A DNA stretch of 64,000 nucleotides from Sulfolobus acidocaldarius SUSAZ. Lineage in GTDB: Archaea; Thermoproteota; Thermoprotei_A; Sulfolobales; Sulfolobaceae. Of the stretch, positions 18,444-28,510 are shown piece by piece. Location of the stretch: the NCBI GenBank assembly GCA_000508305.1, contig CP006977.1:590621-654620 (forward strand). The letters run 5' to 3'. Position 1 is the stretch's first letter, and every line of letters starts with the position of its first letter. Below the pieces are notes generated by a model that saw only the letters and a program-made list of their open reading frames with translations, was not told the DNA's origin and ran no database searches. The position numbers were made by a program, and so were the translations under genes.

Positions 18444-19102
18444 AGTCCTACCACCTCCTTAATAATCTCTTTCCCATCTATCAAAGGAAACCCATTATTT
18501 CGGGAATAAATGAGCGATTTTTCTTTCGATAAACTTATATTGTTATCTAGCATCTCTGCTATTATAGCGCTTTTCTTTAATCCTAAATAACTGAATAAAG
18601 CCATTGTCAGTTCAGTATGTCCTTTTCTTGTCGATAAACCCCTAGAAAGTAAAATTGGTACATGACCTGGTGAATAAAATTCATTGTAGAATTTTTGAAT
18701 TGCTTCATCTATGTTATTATTCTCAATTAATTCTATGACTGTATGTAATTCTCTTATAGTTTTAGCCCTATCTTCATCACTTATTCCTGTCTTTGTATCG
18801 ATGTGGTTTACCCATAACGAGAATGCCGGCTCATCCCCATATTTTGGTCTTTTGTAAAGTTTTGGATAATTATTTTTTATTATTTCGGAGATAAAAGTAA
18901 TGCCGATCTGTTGTCCTATATCCTTGCTGGTGACATAACATATTAATCCGCCTGCCTGTGTCCTTAGAGTATTAATTACTTTCCATGTCACTTTCTCTCC
19001 GTAGAAAACCATATCTGTTTCCTCTTCTCTTCCATCAAAATCATATATTAAAATAGGAAGACCTTGCTCTAAATGCCTTCTTAAAGTGATCCTATCCAGC
19101 AT
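18440..19102 (-). CDS. ribB: 3,4-dihydroxy-2-butanone 4-phosphate synthase
   Basis: Makes the four-carbon donor for lumazine from ribulose 5-phosphate. The 220-residue protein has LIYDFDGREEETDMVF (acidic metal loop, residues ~18-33), GGLICYVTS (~51) and the HTELTMAL segment (~165) typical of RibB. It is the first gene of the operon ribB-ribC-ribH-GCH III-amidohydrolase. A TATA-like TTAAATATT lies about 25-32 bases upstream. No riboswitch-like structure fits in the short leader. Confidence 0.95.
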   Translation of the reverse strand: MLDRITLRRHLEQGLPILIYDFDGREEETDMVFYGEKVTWKVINTLRTQAGGLICYVTSKDIGQQIGITFISEIIKNNYPKLYKRPKYGDEPAFSLWVNHIDTKTGISDEDRAKTIRELHTVIELIENNNIDEAIQKFYNEFYSPGHVPILLSRGLSTRKGHTELTMALFSYLGLKKSAIIAEMLDNNISLSKEKSLIYSRNNGFPLIDGKEIIKEVVGL

Positions 19103-19142
19103 TGTTTAATACATAATAATCTAAAATATTTAAGCGTATGTA

Positions 19143-19706
19143 CTATCTGTTTTTATATCTTCTTAATGTTAAAAATACTATTATGCCAATTACAGCTATA
19201 ATAATAAAAATATAATCTGTATTTAATATGCCACCACTTTCTATATTGTGTGTAGTTTCGTTTCCCTGCTGAAAATTAGAACTATTATATTCACTTTCGC
19301 TACCGGTAAAATAAATAATAATAGTAGCGTTCTGAGGGTTACTTACGATATCTATATTTGTTTCATTATTTTGACTGAAATAATTTATTATTGCATTACC
19401 AGTTAATACAATGCTCAAAGTTGAATTCTGGCTATTGATAATTAAAGTTAGATTTTTAGGGTAGATGATACGCAATGGAGATACGTTATTAGAAATTGAC
19501 AACACTATACTTCCAGACTGGGCTATGGAGTAGTTTATATCTAGTGGTTTATAAGTGAAATTTTGAATTATCTTTATCTCGAATTCAGGTAATCCAGGAT
19601 AAGATATCGTGTTCGAGTATAATGACGTATACCCAAATAGGATATCACATCTCAATGGCAATATGACTATGATTAAGAGTATTAGCGGAAGGATTTTTTT
19701 GCTCAT
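19143..19706 (-). CDS. Secreted, C-terminally membrane-anchored protein
   Basis: Not a recognised family. The 187 residues start with a signal-peptide-like segment (KKILPLILLIIVILPL). A Ser/Thr/Asn-rich extracellular part with many NxS/T sequons follows, and a C-terminal transmembrane helix (YIFIIIAVIGIIVFLTL) with a basic tail RRYKNR. This is the usual plan of Sulfolobus cell-surface proteins, likely N-glycosylated. It is divergent from the gene at 19768. Confidence 0.7.
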   Translation of the reverse strand: MSKKILPLILLIIVILPLRCDILFGYTSLYSNTISYPGLPEFEIKIIQNFTYKPLDINYSIAQSGSIVLSISNNVSPLRIIYPKNLTLIINSQNSTLSIVLTGNAIINYFSQNNETNIDIVSNPQNATIIIYFTGSESEYNSSNFQQGNETTHNIESGGILNTDYIFIIIAVIGIIVFLTLRRYKNR

Positions 19707-19767
19707 TTATAGTTCAGTTTATTTTAACGTATATTTTATTAGCTTTGATAAATAGTGTATAGTTGAT

Positions 19768-20532
19768 ATGTCTAATCAAAATCAGCCTTACAATCCATAC
19801 AACTGGAAAATGATTTTACTATCACAAACTTCTATAGTTATAATATCTTTTGTACTGTCTCTTTATTCGAAATATTTCTTGCCAGTGTATATTGCATATT
19901 TGATAATTTACTTCATAATAATGACTACTTTAATGGCTAGAAGTAATCCTATGCTATCTGAGAGGAAATACCTTTCAGAGATAGTTAATGCACGAACTAT
20001 ACTTGAGGAGAAGAAGGCTGGTGAGTTAATACAAAATGATGAGGAGTATATTAAAAAGTTCCAAGCAATAACTAGTGCTAATCTAAAATCATTTGGAATA
20101 ATGTTTGTTTACTTGATAGTCATACTAATATTCTATAATTTTGTAGTTCTCAGATATGTTAGTAATGTGACGCAGATACAAAAATTGATAGTATTCCTAG
20201 TCTATTCAGAAGCATTATTCCTATTTGGTATGTTTGTTAACAGAAGAATAATGAGGGTTCAAATGATGGAAATAATGGCACCATTTACATACAAGATAAC
20301 TGAAAAAGGTATAGTTTCAACTGATAGAAGTGCAGTATTTTTACACTCTAGACATCTCGTAAATGCATCTATATTAGAGAACAGGGATAAGAAGTACGTT
20401 GAAATATCTCCTACTACTCTAAAACTTCCATATAAATTAAGACTATATAGTAATGATATAGATAGGATATTGGACGCAATAAACAGAGTAAAGAGATTAG
20501 AGTTAAAAAGACAACAATCTTCTAGTTCTTGA
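19768..20532 (+). CDS. Integral membrane protein, DUF2208-like
   Basis: A 254-residue protein with two N-terminal membrane helices (residues ~14-55), a charged cytoplasmic stretch, two further helices (~112-160) and a C-terminal soluble domain. I associate it with the crenarchaeal DUF2208 family from memory; the function is unknown. Its 3' end overlaps cobyrinate synthase by 30 bases, convergently. It shares a 61-base divergent promoter region with the surface protein. Confidence 0.65.
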   Translation: MSNQNQPYNPYNWKMILLSQTSIVIISFVLSLYSKYFLPVYIAYLIIYFIIMTTLMARSNPMLSERKYLSEIVNARTILEEKKAGELIQNDEEYIKKFQAITSANLKSFGIMFVYLIVILIFYNFVVLRYVSNVTQIQKLIVFLVYSEALFLFGMFVNRRIMRVQMMEIMAPFTYKITEKGIVSTDRSAVFLHSRHLVNASILENRDKKYVEISPTTLKLPYKLRLYSNDIDRILDAINRVKRLELKRQQSSSS

Positions 20533-21807
20533 AAAGTGGAAGTGTGAGTAAGATCCTAAACTATTCTCCACGTAAACTCCATCTTTTCCATTCCATATGC
20601 CCTTTCCATGTTTATTTTTGAAGGCAAAATTTACATCTCCAACACTTATAGCTTTCGATACATGAAATTCATGTCCTCTTATACTTTCTCCATTGATGGA
20701 AAGTAAGTTATCCTTTTCCGTCTCAAGTTCGGTATAGCCAATAGTCAGTTTATCCTTTGCCTTTATCTGTATATCGTATAGTCCTATCATTCTGTAACTT
20801 TTTTCATTTATTATTTCGTTTGACAAAAACATGAATCCACCACATTCCGCTAAAAGCTTTACTCCTTTCTCCACGTTTCTCTTTATCCAATCCTTAGTTC
20901 TAGTAGAATTTTCGAGTTCCTCTAAATGTAACTCTGGATATCCACCACCTATGTAAATAAAGGAGGGTTGGTCAGCTGGGGCATCATTATTAAGTGGACT
21001 AAAGAATTCCACGTCATACCTCTTTTTTAAAATATCTATATTCTCGTTATAATAAAACGAGAACGCTGAATCATACGCCACATAAGCCTTACCTACTATA
21101 TTTCGTTCCTCAATTTCATTTGAGTCCTGTAGTTCATTTGCTTCCTCTGCAATTTCCACTATTTTGTCAACATCTACATTCATTTCAATCAAGTTAGCTG
21201 TTGCATTAATGACATCCTTTGCGTTCTTAAAATCCTCCGTGGTATAAAGACCTAGATGTCTACTGGGTATAGAAAGACTCTTATCTATAGGGAGATACCC
21301 AAGTACTTCAACGTTTTCAGGTATCGATTTTTTGCAGTAGTCTAAATGTTTCTCAGACGCAATGTAGTTGAATATTACACCTCTCACGTTAGCGTTTCTG
21401 TATTCTTTCAATCCTTTAACTATAGCTCCAACTGTAGAAGATAGATTGCTACAGTTGATCACAAGGATCAGAGGTGTATGAGTCAATTCAGATAATTTAT
21501 ATGTACTATAATCTTCGTATAATCCATCATAAAGACCCATTACTCCTTCTATGATTCCAACGTCAAAGTGCTTACCATATTTTGTGAGACTTGAATATAC
21601 CCCTGATTCTCCCATTAACCATAAATCTAGGTTTATCACTGGGTGTCCACTAGCTATTTTATGATACATAGGGTCGATAAAATCTGGACCTACTTTATAT
21701 CCTCTTACCTTATATCTATTCGATAATACTTTGATTAGCCCGGCTGTAACTAACGTTTTACCTGAGTTACTTCTATCAGAGGAAATAATAATACGGGGAA
21801 ACCTCAT
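20503..21807 (-). CDS. cbiA: Cobyrinic acid a,c-diamide synthase (CbiA/CobB)
   Basis: Amidates cobyrinic acid in B12 synthesis. The 434 residues begin with the dethiobiotin-synthetase-like ATPase domain (P-loop SSDRSNSGKTLVTAG, residues ~9-23). They end with a class I-like glutamine amidotransferase domain: nucleophile in LLAECGGFMFLS (~residue 318) and GHEFHVSK (~385) with the partner His. CbiX at 25015 is the other B12 gene nearby. The 5' end faces pcna3. Confidence 0.9.
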   Translation of the reverse strand: MRFPRIIISSDRSNSGKTLVTAGLIKVLSNRYKVRGYKVGPDFIDPMYHKIASGHPVINLDLWLMGESGVYSSLTKYGKHFDVGIIEGVMGLYDGLYEDYSTYKLSELTHTPLILVINCSNLSSTVGAIVKGLKEYRNANVRGVIFNYIASEKHLDYCKKSIPENVEVLGYLPIDKSLSIPSRHLGLYTTEDFKNAKDVINATANLIEMNVDVDKIVEIAEEANELQDSNEIEERNIVGKAYVAYDSAFSFYYNENIDILKKRYDVEFFSPLNNDAPADQPSFIYIGGGYPELHLEELENSTRTKDWIKRNVEKGVKLLAECGGFMFLSNEIINEKSYRMIGLYDIQIKAKDKLTIGYTELETEKDNLLSINGESIRGHEFHVSKAISVGDVNFAFKNKHGKGIWNGKDGVYVENSLGSYSHFHFSRTRRLLSF

Positions 21808-21844
21808 GATAAAAAATAAAGTTATGTCAGATAAATTGTTAATT

Positions 21845-22588
21845 ATGCGTATAGTTTATGATGACGTAAGAGACTTGAAAAACATAGTGGAGACTTTGAC
21901 TAAGTTTATAGATGAGGGTTTGTTTGAAATAGGTCAAGACGGCATAAGACTAGTGGCTGTAGACAAGGCGCATGTATCCTTAATTAATATTGAATTGTAT
22001 AAAGAACTATTCAAGGAGTATGAAGTAGAAGACGAATTTAAATTTGGTTTTAACAGCCAGTACTTAGCTAAAATTTTGAGTGTCGCCAAAAGAAAAGAGG
22101 AAATTTCAATAGAGTCTGATTCTCCTGAAAGGGTTAAAATAACATTAGGCGGTGCCTTAAATAGAGTGTTTATAATAAATAATATTCAGGTATCCCCGCC
22201 CGAGGTTCCTGAAGTTAATTTAGAATTTGAAGTTAAAGCCTCATTATCATCAAAAGCGTTTAAGACTACAATTAACGAGATATCTGCAGTAACAGATACA
22301 GTGGATATTATTGCAGTGGAGGATAGAGTTATTTTGAAAGGGGAGGGAAAGGAGGGTAGTCAAATAGAAAATGAATTTAGCAAGGATACTGGAGCTATTT
22401 CTGATATGGAGTTTAAGAATGAGGCTGAGTCTCCATATGATGTAAATTACCTCAGTGATATCTTATCTTTGACAAATCTTTCAGATTATACTAGCTTAGC
22501 ATTCTCTACCAAGAAGCCTTTAGAATTGGAATTTAATATGGAAGGAGGAGGGAAAGTTACTTATTTACTTGCACCCAAACTATCCTGA
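21845..22588 (+). CDS. pcna3: DNA sliding clamp subunit PCNA3
   Basis: A 247-residue PCNA paralogue. The start MRIVYDDVRDLK and the C-terminus NMEGGGKVTYLLAPKLS match PCNA3 of S. solfataricus as I recall it. ATG 21845 is chosen because homologues begin at that Met. An in-frame ATG at 21824 would add seven residues, and codons further upstream overlap the divergent cobyrinate synthase gene and are unlikely. PCNA3 joins a PCNA1-PCNA2 dimer to close the ring. The stop overlaps the next start by one base (TGATG). No PCNA2 gene is in the window. Confidence 0.92.
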   Translation: MRIVYDDVRDLKNIVETLTKFIDEGLFEIGQDGIRLVAVDKAHVSLINIELYKELFKEYEVEDEFKFGFNSQYLAKILSVAKRKEEISIESDSPERVKITLGGALNRVFIINNIQVSPPEVPEVNLEFEVKASLSSKAFKTTINEISAVTDTVDIIAVEDRVILKGEGKEGSQIENEFSKDTGAISDMEFKNEAESPYDVNYLSDILSLTNLSDYTSLAFSTKKPLELEFNMEGGGKVTYLLAPKLS

Positions 22589-23562
22589 TGAAATTTTATA
22601 CTGCATTAGTAGGAAGCTACCCTAAACCTGTAAAGATAGCTAAGGTAATATCTAGGCTCAAAAGCGGCAAGATAGAGAAAAGTAAGGCATATGAAGAGCT
22701 AATCAAGTTTGAAAAAAGAATTTTAGAAGAGGTAAAGGAATACGAGCTAGATTATACTACAGACGGTATGGTAGGATGGGATGATGTTGCTGATCTCACG
22801 ACATCTTTTCTAGAGGGTGTAGAAAAAGGCGCTTTGGAGAGGTTTTTCGATAATAATTTCTACTATAGAAAGATTGTGATAAATCAAAAGTTAGGTTATA
22901 AATCTCAAAATGACTATGTACAGTACTTTAAGCGAGTAAAAGAAATTTCTAAGGATCTAAAGTCAAAAATTAAAATAGTAATATTAGGTCCATTAACTTT
23001 CCTACAGCTGGCTGAAAACAATTATTATGATGATGTTGGAAACATAATTGATGATTATGCTAAAAGTACTAATAGCTTATTGAGAGACTTAATTGACTAT
23101 TACGATGTTGTAGAGGTTCATGAACCTTCATTGTTTCAGAAAGGAATTAAAGCAGGATTACTTCAAAGTTCTCAGCAAGTATATGAAAAACTGTTTAATG
23201 GAATTAATAAGGAGAAACACGTTTTAACATATTTTGATATTAGGTTTGATAGAATTCAGTATTTACTAAACTTGCCTGCAGATTATTTTGGATTCGACGT
23301 AACAGAACAGAACAAGACTAAACTTGGAAGATTATACGGTTATGTGAAAGATATGAATGTCTATCTAGGAGTAATAGACTCAAGAAATACTAAAATGGAT
23401 AAAATATCTACCATTAGAAGGATAATTGAAAAAGTTCATGAGAAAGGTGCTAAAAGTTTGATTATTGGTAATTCGAGTTTCAATGATTTCATACCTGAGA
23501 TTGTGGTGAGGAGAAAGCTTAAATTACTTCAAAAAACTAAGAGGTTGGTCGCAAATGTCTGA
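22588..23562 (+). CDS. MetE N-terminal-domain-like protein
   Basis: A 324-residue TIM-barrel protein related to cobalamin-independent methionine synthase: [16 protein letters not shown] at the start, [12 protein letters not shown] (~residue 53), [15 protein letters not shown] (~130), [13 protein letters not shown] (~173), [12 protein letters not shown] near the end. It lacks an obvious zinc-ligand set (no HxC...C pattern), unlike its partner at 23555, and probably acts with it. It is coupled to pcna3 by a one-base overlap and to the next gene by eight bases. Confidence 0.82.
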   Translation: MKFYTALVGSYPKPVKIAKVISRLKSGKIEKSKAYEELIKFEKRILEEVKEYELDYTTDGMVGWDDVADLTTSFLEGVEKGALERFFDNNFYYRKIVINQKLGYKSQNDYVQYFKRVKEISKDLKSKIKIVILGPLTFLQLAENNYYDDVGNIIDDYAKSTNSLLRDLIDYYDVVEVHEPSLFQKGIKAGLLQSSQQVYEKLFNGINKEKHVLTYFDIRFDRIQYLLNLPADYFGFDVTEQNKTKLGRLYGYVKDMNVYLGVIDSRNTKMDKISTIRRIIEKVHEKGAKSLIIGNSSFNDFIPEIVVRRKLKLLQKTKRLVANV

Positions 23563-24574
23563 TGAAATCACTATTTTACCTACCACAGTTATTGGAAGTT
23601 ATCCTAGACCAAAGTGGCTAAGGGAAACTATTAGACTACACAGAGCTGGAAAGGTTAACCAGGAGGATCTTGAGGAGGCATTTAATGATGCAGTTGTAAC
23701 AGTAGTTAGGGATCATCAAGAAGCAGGGATTGATGTTCCAACTGATGGTGAAATGAGAAGAGACGAAATGGTGGAGTTTTTTGCAGAGAGACTGTCAGGA
23801 TTTAAATTTTATGGACACGTTAGAGTTTGGGGAGATCATTATTATAGGAAACCTTCAGTTACTGGAAAAATAAAGTACAACAATCCTATGCTTTTAGATG
23901 AAGTAAACTTTGCTAAAAGCGTGTCTTATACGCAGAATCTTAAAGTAACAATTACTGGACCATATACTATTTCAGAATGGTCTTATAACGAGTATTATAA
24001 AACTCAGAGGGACATGGCTTTCGACCTCGCTAAGGTTATAAATCAAGAAATAAAGAACTTAGTTGATATAGGGATAAAGGTTATTCAAGTCGATGAGCCT
24101 GCTATACATACAAGAAAAGAAGATGTTGAATGGGCTATTGATTCAATAAATGAGTCTATTAAAGGTGTAAATGTTAAAGTAGTCTTACATGTATGCTATG
24201 GTGAATATTCGTATTTAGAACCCCACTTGGACAAATTGAAGGTTGATCAAATTAATCTTGCCCTAAAGAACTACAATTATACACCTGTGAAATTATTTAA
24301 GAAATGGGATAGGGAGATCGGAGTAGGGGTAATAGATGTCCACAACAGGAAAATCGAAAGTGTGGAAGAAGTAGCTGAAGATCTGAGAAAATTACTCGAG
24401 TATTTTAAACCTGAAATGATATGGGTAAATCCTGATTGTGGTTTAAAATTACTTCCAAGAAAAATAGCTCTCCAGAAACTTATTAATATGGTAAAAGGTA
24501 CGCTGATTGTAAGAGAAGAACTTAAAAAGAAAGGTTACACAAATACTACACTCAAGCCATTAATTAATAGGTGA
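23555..24574 (+). CDS. MetE catalytic-domain-like methionine synthase
   Basis: A 339-residue cobalamin-independent methionine synthase core. Zinc-ligand motifs are present: LHVCYGEYS (His and Cys, ~residue 211) and NPDCGLK (Cys, ~292). Substrate motifs include [11 protein letters not shown] at the start, [11 protein letters not shown] (~133) and [13 protein letters not shown] (~178). Two-gene versions in crenarchaea are thought to use a methyl donor other than polyglutamyl methyl-tetrahydrofolate (a corrinoid or modified pterin). The donor cannot be read from this sequence. Confidence 0.87.
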   Translation: MSDEITILPTTVIGSYPRPKWLRETIRLHRAGKVNQEDLEEAFNDAVVTVVRDHQEAGIDVPTDGEMRRDEMVEFFAERLSGFKFYGHVRVWGDHYYRKPSVTGKIKYNNPMLLDEVNFAKSVSYTQNLKVTITGPYTISEWSYNEYYKTQRDMAFDLAKVINQEIKNLVDIGIKVIQVDEPAIHTRKEDVEWAIDSINESIKGVNVKVVLHVCYGEYSYLEPHLDKLKVDQINLALKNYNYTPVKLFKKWDREIGVGVIDVHNRKIESVEEVAEDLRKLLEYFKPEMIWVNPDCGLKLLPRKIALQKLINMVKGTLIVREELKKKGYTNTTLKPLINR

Positions 24575-24579
24575 GCTGA

Positions 24580-25041
24580 TTGAATAAGAAGAGGGCAAAG
24601 GGAAACTCACACTCAATAAGACCTGTTAGGAGCGGACCTCCTAAGTGGGTGAGGTTCACAAGAGAGGAGGTAGAGCTATTAGTAGAGGAGTTAGCAAAGA
24701 GAGGCTATCCGCCTAGCATGATAGGAATGGTGTTGAGAGATCAGTATGGTGTGCCTTTAGTAAAACAAATAACGGGGAGGAAGCTTACGGCAATTCTTCA
24801 GGATAGGAATATGAAGCCTAAGATACCTGAAGATCTATTTAATCTTATGAGAAGGGCAGTAAACATTAGACGTCACTTATTTGAATACCCTAAGGATAAA
24901 AGTGCTAAACGTGGATTGGAGGAAGTTGAATCCAAGATAAGAAGATTAGCAAGTTATTACAAAGAAACAGGCAAGTTATCACAAGAGTGGAGTTACGACC
25001 CAGCCAAAGCCGAACTATTGGTAACTGGTTCCCTCTACTGA
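24580..25041 (+). CDS. rps15: Ribosomal protein uS15 (S15)
   Basis: A small-subunit protein of 153 residues, the archaeal/eukaryotic S15 (S13e) length. The S15 core reads [19 protein letters not shown] and [20 protein letters not shown]. The start is a TTG at 24580, six bases after the previous stop, with a GGTGAG just upstream as ribosome-binding site. Its 3' end overlaps the convergent cbiX by 27 bases. Confidence 0.95.
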   Translation: MNKKRAKGNSHSIRPVRSGPPKWVRFTREEVELLVEELAKRGYPPSMIGMVLRDQYGVPLVKQITGRKLTAILQDRNMKPKIPEDLFNLMRRAVNIRRHLFEYPKDKSAKRGLEEVESKIRRLASYYKETGKLSQEWSYDPAKAELLVTGSLY

Positions 25042-25386
25042 TAAAGCCTTTTCTGCTTTTTCCTTAAGTATATCTACTATTCTTTTATCGAATCCTATTG
25101 GTTCTGCTATAATGATCTTAGCTTTATTAGACGTCTCCTTTAATTGATTTGGTATATCCCTCTTGAAATGCATGCCAGCAGCAAACAGTAATGGAACTAC
25201 AACAATTGTATCAGCACCTCTCTCTACTAACTTTTTAGCGGCTTCATCAATTTTAGGTTCATTAATTTCTATGAATCCATACTCTACCAGTGGAAAATGT
25301 TGTTTTAGTTCCTCTGCATAATTAATTACAATTTCTTGCCACTCTTTTATCTTGCTTCCATGAAGCACTAATAATAATCCTATCAT
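25015..25386 (-). CDS. cbiX: Sirohydrochlorin cobaltochelatase, small CbiX type
   Basis: Inserts Co2+ (or Ni/Fe) into sirohydrochlorin early in anaerobic B12 synthesis. The 123-residue single domain is the archaeal short CbiX, which works as a homodimer. Metal-binding histidines are in LVLHGSK (~residue 9) and [11 protein letters not shown] (~73). It lies between two ribosomal protein genes and is divergent from S6e. Confidence 0.88.
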   Translation of the reverse strand: MIGLLLVLHGSKIKEWQEIVINYAEELKQHFPLVEYGFIEINEPKIDEAAKKLVERGADTIVVVPLLFAAGMHFKRDIPNQLKETSNKAKIIIAEPIGFDKRIVDILKEKAEKALSVEGTSYQ

Positions 25387-25449
25387 AGATAAACTTTCGA
25401 CTTCGATTTTAAATACTTGTTTTTTAATTTACCTTAATAGTGGTAAATA

Positions 25450-26091
25450 TTGCCTGACTTTAAGATTGTGGTATCTGATCCCAAAACGAAAGAGGATAAG
25501 AGGGAAAAACTAAAAGTAAAAGCTTCCGATAAGGTTAAATCAAATCAGGGTGAGAAAGAAGGAAAAGCCATACCTTTGGCGAGAATTAATGATAAAATTA
25601 AACAGGCTTTAAACTTAGATGATTTTCTGACACTGGAAATAACTAAGCAAGAAGGTGATAAAAAAGTAAAGATTAAAGGTCATTTTAAGATAGAAGTAGA
25701 TAATACAGTGCCTGACGGAGAAGTGTGGATATCAAAATCTATGGCAGAAAAATTTGGTGCTGAAGAGTTTGAGGCTTTAGCATATAGGACTAGAGCCTTT
25801 CAACTATCTTTAGATCAGTCTAAATTACCTAATTTGGTTGGAACTAAAATCGCTGACGTTATAGATATTAATGTATCAGGTATTAATCTTAAATTAAAGA
25901 TAACTGGAGGTTCCGATAACTCAGGCTTCTCTATGAGATTTGACGTAGGAGGCGGAGCCAAGAGAAAAATACTAGTTAGTGGTCCACCAGGCTATTATCC
26001 TAAAGAAGATGGATTAAGGAGAAAGAGAACTGTCAGGGGGAATATGATAACTCCTGAAATAGTTCAAATTAATACTATAATGATTAGGTGA
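25450..26091 (+). CDS. rps6e: Ribosomal protein eS6 (S6e)
   Basis: A 213-residue protein. [20 protein letters not shown], the internal [16 protein letters not shown] (~residue 150) and the basic [11 protein letters not shown] (~190) identify S6e. It appears to carry an N-terminal duplication-like segment before the S6e core, as in other Sulfolobales. The start is a TTG at 25450. It overlaps the aIF2-gamma start (GTGATG) and leads the translation/transcription cluster. Confidence 0.94.
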   Translation: MPDFKIVVSDPKTKEDKREKLKVKASDKVKSNQGEKEGKAIPLARINDKIKQALNLDDFLTLEITKQEGDKKVKIKGHFKIEVDNTVPDGEVWISKSMAEKFGAEEFEALAYRTRAFQLSLDQSKLPNLVGTKIADVIDINVSGINLKLKITGGSDNSGFSMRFDVGGGAKRKILVSGPPGYYPKEDGLRRKRTVRGNMITPEIVQINTIMIR

Positions 26092-27350
26092 TGATCCGTT
26101 TGGCATGGCCAAGAGTACAACCTGAAGCCAATATAGGTGTTGTGGGTCATGTAGACCACGGTAAAACTACTTTAGTCCAGGCTCTAACTGGAATTTGGAC
26201 TTCGAAACATTCTGAAGAGCTAAAAAGAGGCATGACAATCAAACTGGGATATGCCGAAGCTAACATAGGTTTATGTGAGTCTTGTAAATTACCAGATGGT
26301 TATGTAACTGAACCATCATGTTCACAATGCAATTCTAGTGAAGAACCAAAATTTTTAAGAAAGGTCTCATTTATAGACGCACCAGGTCATGAGATATTAA
26401 TGGCTACTATGCTTTCCGGAGCTGCATTGATGGATGGTGCAATTTTAGTTGTGGCTGCAAATGAACCATTTCCTCAACCACAAACTAGGGAGCACTTTGT
26501 CGCTCTTGGTATAGTTGATGTTAAGAGATTGGTAATAGTTCAAAATAAGGTAGATGTAGTAAGTAGAGAAGAAGCTATAAAGCAGTATAAACAGATTAGG
26601 GAATTTCTGAAGGGTACGTGGGCTGAAAATGCGCCTATAATTCCCGCAAGCTCGCTACATAAGATTAACATAGATGCTGTTATTGGTGCATTACAGGATC
26701 ATATACCTACACCTGAGAGAGATTTGAGTAAAGATCCAATAATGCTCATAATAAGAAGCTTTGATGTAAATAAGCCAGGAACCAGTTATGACAAGTTGAG
26801 CGGTGGTGTTATAGGGGGCAGTATAATCCAAGGTAAATTTAAGGTAGGAGACGAAATAAAGATATTGCCAGGTATAAGGATTGAGAAACCTGATGGAAAA
26901 GCTGAATATATTCCACTCTATACTACAGTATCATCTATAAGGTTTATGGACTTAGAGGTTGAAGAAGCTAAACCTGGTGGATTAGTAGCAATAGGAACAA
27001 AACTTGATCCATCATATGTCAAGGCTGACAATTTGATAGGTAGTGTTGCAGTGAAGGCTGATAGGGATATACCAGTAGTAACCGAAGTGACCATTGAGAA
27101 TTTTCAGTTATTAGAGAGAGTTGTAGGAACAAAGGAATTAGTTAAGGTTGATTCCATAAGACCTAAGGAATCCCTTATGATAAGCTTTGGTTCAGCTACC
27201 ACTATAGGTGTTACAAAATCTGTAAAGGGAGGTAGAGTTGAGGTAGAACTTAAAAGACCTATAGTATTATGGGACAAGAATTTGAGAATAGTAGTTAGTA
27301 GGCAAATAGGCGGAAGATGGAGATTAATAGGATGGGGAATAATAAGCTAA
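26088..27350 (+). CDS. eif2g: Translation initiation factor aIF2 subunit gamma
   Basis: The GTPase that delivers initiator tRNA. P-loop [13 protein letters not shown] (~residue 18), a zinc knuckle with four cysteines ([10 protein letters not shown]...SCSQC, ~62-80), DAPGH (G3, ~95), NKVD (G4, ~150) and SSL (G5). Domains II and III follow, ending [11 protein letters not shown]. The length of 420 is typical. Starts GTG 26088 and ATG 26091 are both possible. The 3' end overlaps the PIN gene. Confidence 0.97.
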   Translation: MMIRLAWPRVQPEANIGVVGHVDHGKTTLVQALTGIWTSKHSEELKRGMTIKLGYAEANIGLCESCKLPDGYVTEPSCSQCNSSEEPKFLRKVSFIDAPGHEILMATMLSGAALMDGAILVVAANEPFPQPQTREHFVALGIVDVKRLVIVQNKVDVVSREEAIKQYKQIREFLKGTWAENAPIIPASSLHKINIDAVIGALQDHIPTPERDLSKDPIMLIIRSFDVNKPGTSYDKLSGGVIGGSIIQGKFKVGDEIKILPGIRIEKPDGKAEYIPLYTTVSSIRFMDLEVEEAKPGGLVAIGTKLDPSYVKADNLIGSVAVKADRDIPVVTEVTIENFQLLERVVGTKELVKVDSIRPKESLMISFGSATTIGVTKSVKGGRVEVELKRPIVLWDKNLRIVVSRQIGGRWRLIGWGIIS

Positions 27351-27748
27351 AGATCTTAGTAGACACGAATATTCTTATGAACGTATATGACGGTATTGAT
27401 CCTTTTGAATTGGTAATTTCTTATCTTGAATATAAGCCTGAATTTTATGTCTCAAAGGCTACTATCATGGAGCTTGATAAGTTTTTGAATGAGGAGAAAA
27501 GTGTCATAAAACAGAAGAGAGCCAGAGTCGCAATGTTATATTTAGAGACCAATAAGAATTCATGGACACTAATAGAGGAAGGTGATAATATCCTAGTGGA
27601 CAATTTATTATTAGAGCTATGCAAGCAGTATAACTTTATAATTTTCACTTCAGACAGGATATTGAAGAACAGAGCACTAAAAGAAGGAATAAAGGTTATA
27701 TACCTCGTACCAAAAGGTAAAAATATAAGTCTTAATTTTATTATCTAG
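27332..27748 (+). CDS. PIN-domain protein, FCF1/Utp24-like
   Basis: A single-domain PIN nuclease-fold protein of 138 residues. Acidic metal ligands are in [10 protein letters not shown] (Asp ~residue 10), [13 protein letters not shown] (Glu ~43) and [13 protein letters not shown] (Asp ~107). Free-standing PIN proteins next to aIF2-gamma resemble FCF1/Utp24-type rRNA-processing factors. I place the start at ATG 27332 ([12 protein letters not shown]); an ATG at 27317 would add five residues. There is no antitoxin partner beside it, so a toxin role is unlikely. Confidence 0.8.
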   Translation: MGNNKLKILVDTNILMNVYDGIDPFELVISYLEYKPEFYVSKATIMELDKFLNEEKSVIKQKRARVAMLYLETNKNSWTLIEEGDNILVDNLLLELCKQYNFIIFTSDRILKNRALKEGIKVIYLVPKGKNISLNFII

Positions 27749-27752
27749 TTTG

Positions 27753-28304
27753 ATGTTTAAGCTAGTTAGAGCTAAAGGTATTGTTAGAATTCCCCCTGAG
27801 TATTTTGGTCAGTCTGTTGATGAAATCGCTATAAAAATTTTAAGGCAAGAATATCAGGAGAAGCTCATTAAAGATATCGGTGTTGTATTAGGTATTGTAA
27901 ACGCTAAGGCTAGTGAAGAAGGTTTCATTATATTCGGTGATGGTGCTACGTATCATGAAGTGGAATTTGATATGTTAGTTTATTCACCTGTAATACATGA
28001 AGTGATTGAAGGAGAAGTAAGCCAAGTCGACAATTACGGTGTTTATGTTAATATGGGTCCCGTTGATGGTCTAGTTCATATATCTCAAATAACTGATGAC
28101 AATTTGAAGTTTGACTCTAATAGAGGAATATTAATAGGTGAGAAGAGTAAGAAGAGCATACAAAAAGGTGATAGAGTAAGAGCAATGATAATTAGTGCAT
28201 CTATGAGTAGTGGGAGACTTCCTAGAATAGCATTAACTATGAAGCAACCCTATTTAGGGAAAATAGAATGGATAAATCAAGAAATTGCGAAGGCGAGTAA
28301 GTGA
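27753..28304 (+). CDS. rpo7: RNA polymerase subunit Rpo7 (RpoE1)
   Basis: The Rpo7 half of the Rpo4/7 stalk. The N-terminal RNP-like domain starts [19 protein letters not shown]. The C-terminal S1 domain is [28 protein letters not shown] (~residues 85-112). The 183-residue length matches. The start is ATG 27753, directly after an in-frame TTG. It overlaps spt4 by one base, an old archaeal gene pair. Rpo4 is not in the window. Confidence 0.96.
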   Translation: MFKLVRAKGIVRIPPEYFGQSVDEIAIKILRQEYQEKLIKDIGVVLGIVNAKASEEGFIIFGDGATYHEVEFDMLVYSPVIHEVIEGEVSQVDNYGVYVNMGPVDGLVHISQITDDNLKFDSNRGILIGEKSKKSIQKGDRVRAMIISASMSSGRLPRIALTMKQPYLGKIEWINQEIAKASK

Positions 28305-28510
28305 TGTCGGAGAAGAAGGGTACCAGTTTTAAGGCATGTAAAAACTGTAGAGCATTAGTACCTCCAGAAACAAGTATATGTCCCCTTTGTCATTCGTCTT
28401 CCTTTAGTGATGAGTGGAATGGCATGATAATAATACTAAATGAGAAATCAGAAGTTGGACAGATGTTTGGGGCTACAACTCCTTGGAGATACGCAATAAT
28501 AGTGAAATAG
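28304..28510 (+). CDS. spt4: Transcription elongation factor Spt4
   Basis: A 68-residue zinc protein partnering Spt5/NusG for processive transcription. Two zinc-knuckle pairs are visible: KACKNCRALVP and SICPLCHSSSF, then DEWNGMIIILN typical of Spt4. The start ATG overlaps the rpo7 stop (28302-28304); a GTG at 28301 is the alternative. The 3' end overlaps the kinase gene by 28 bases. Confidence 0.95.
   Translation: MSEKKGTSFKACKNCRALVPPETSICPLCHSSSFSDEWNGMIIILNEKSEVGQMFGATTPWRYAIIVK

Noticed and set aside
27332-27748. PIN-domain gene as a toxin-antitoxin toxin
   Set aside because: There is no small antitoxin gene beside it. It is embedded between aIF2-gamma and rpo7 and resembles FCF1-type factors.
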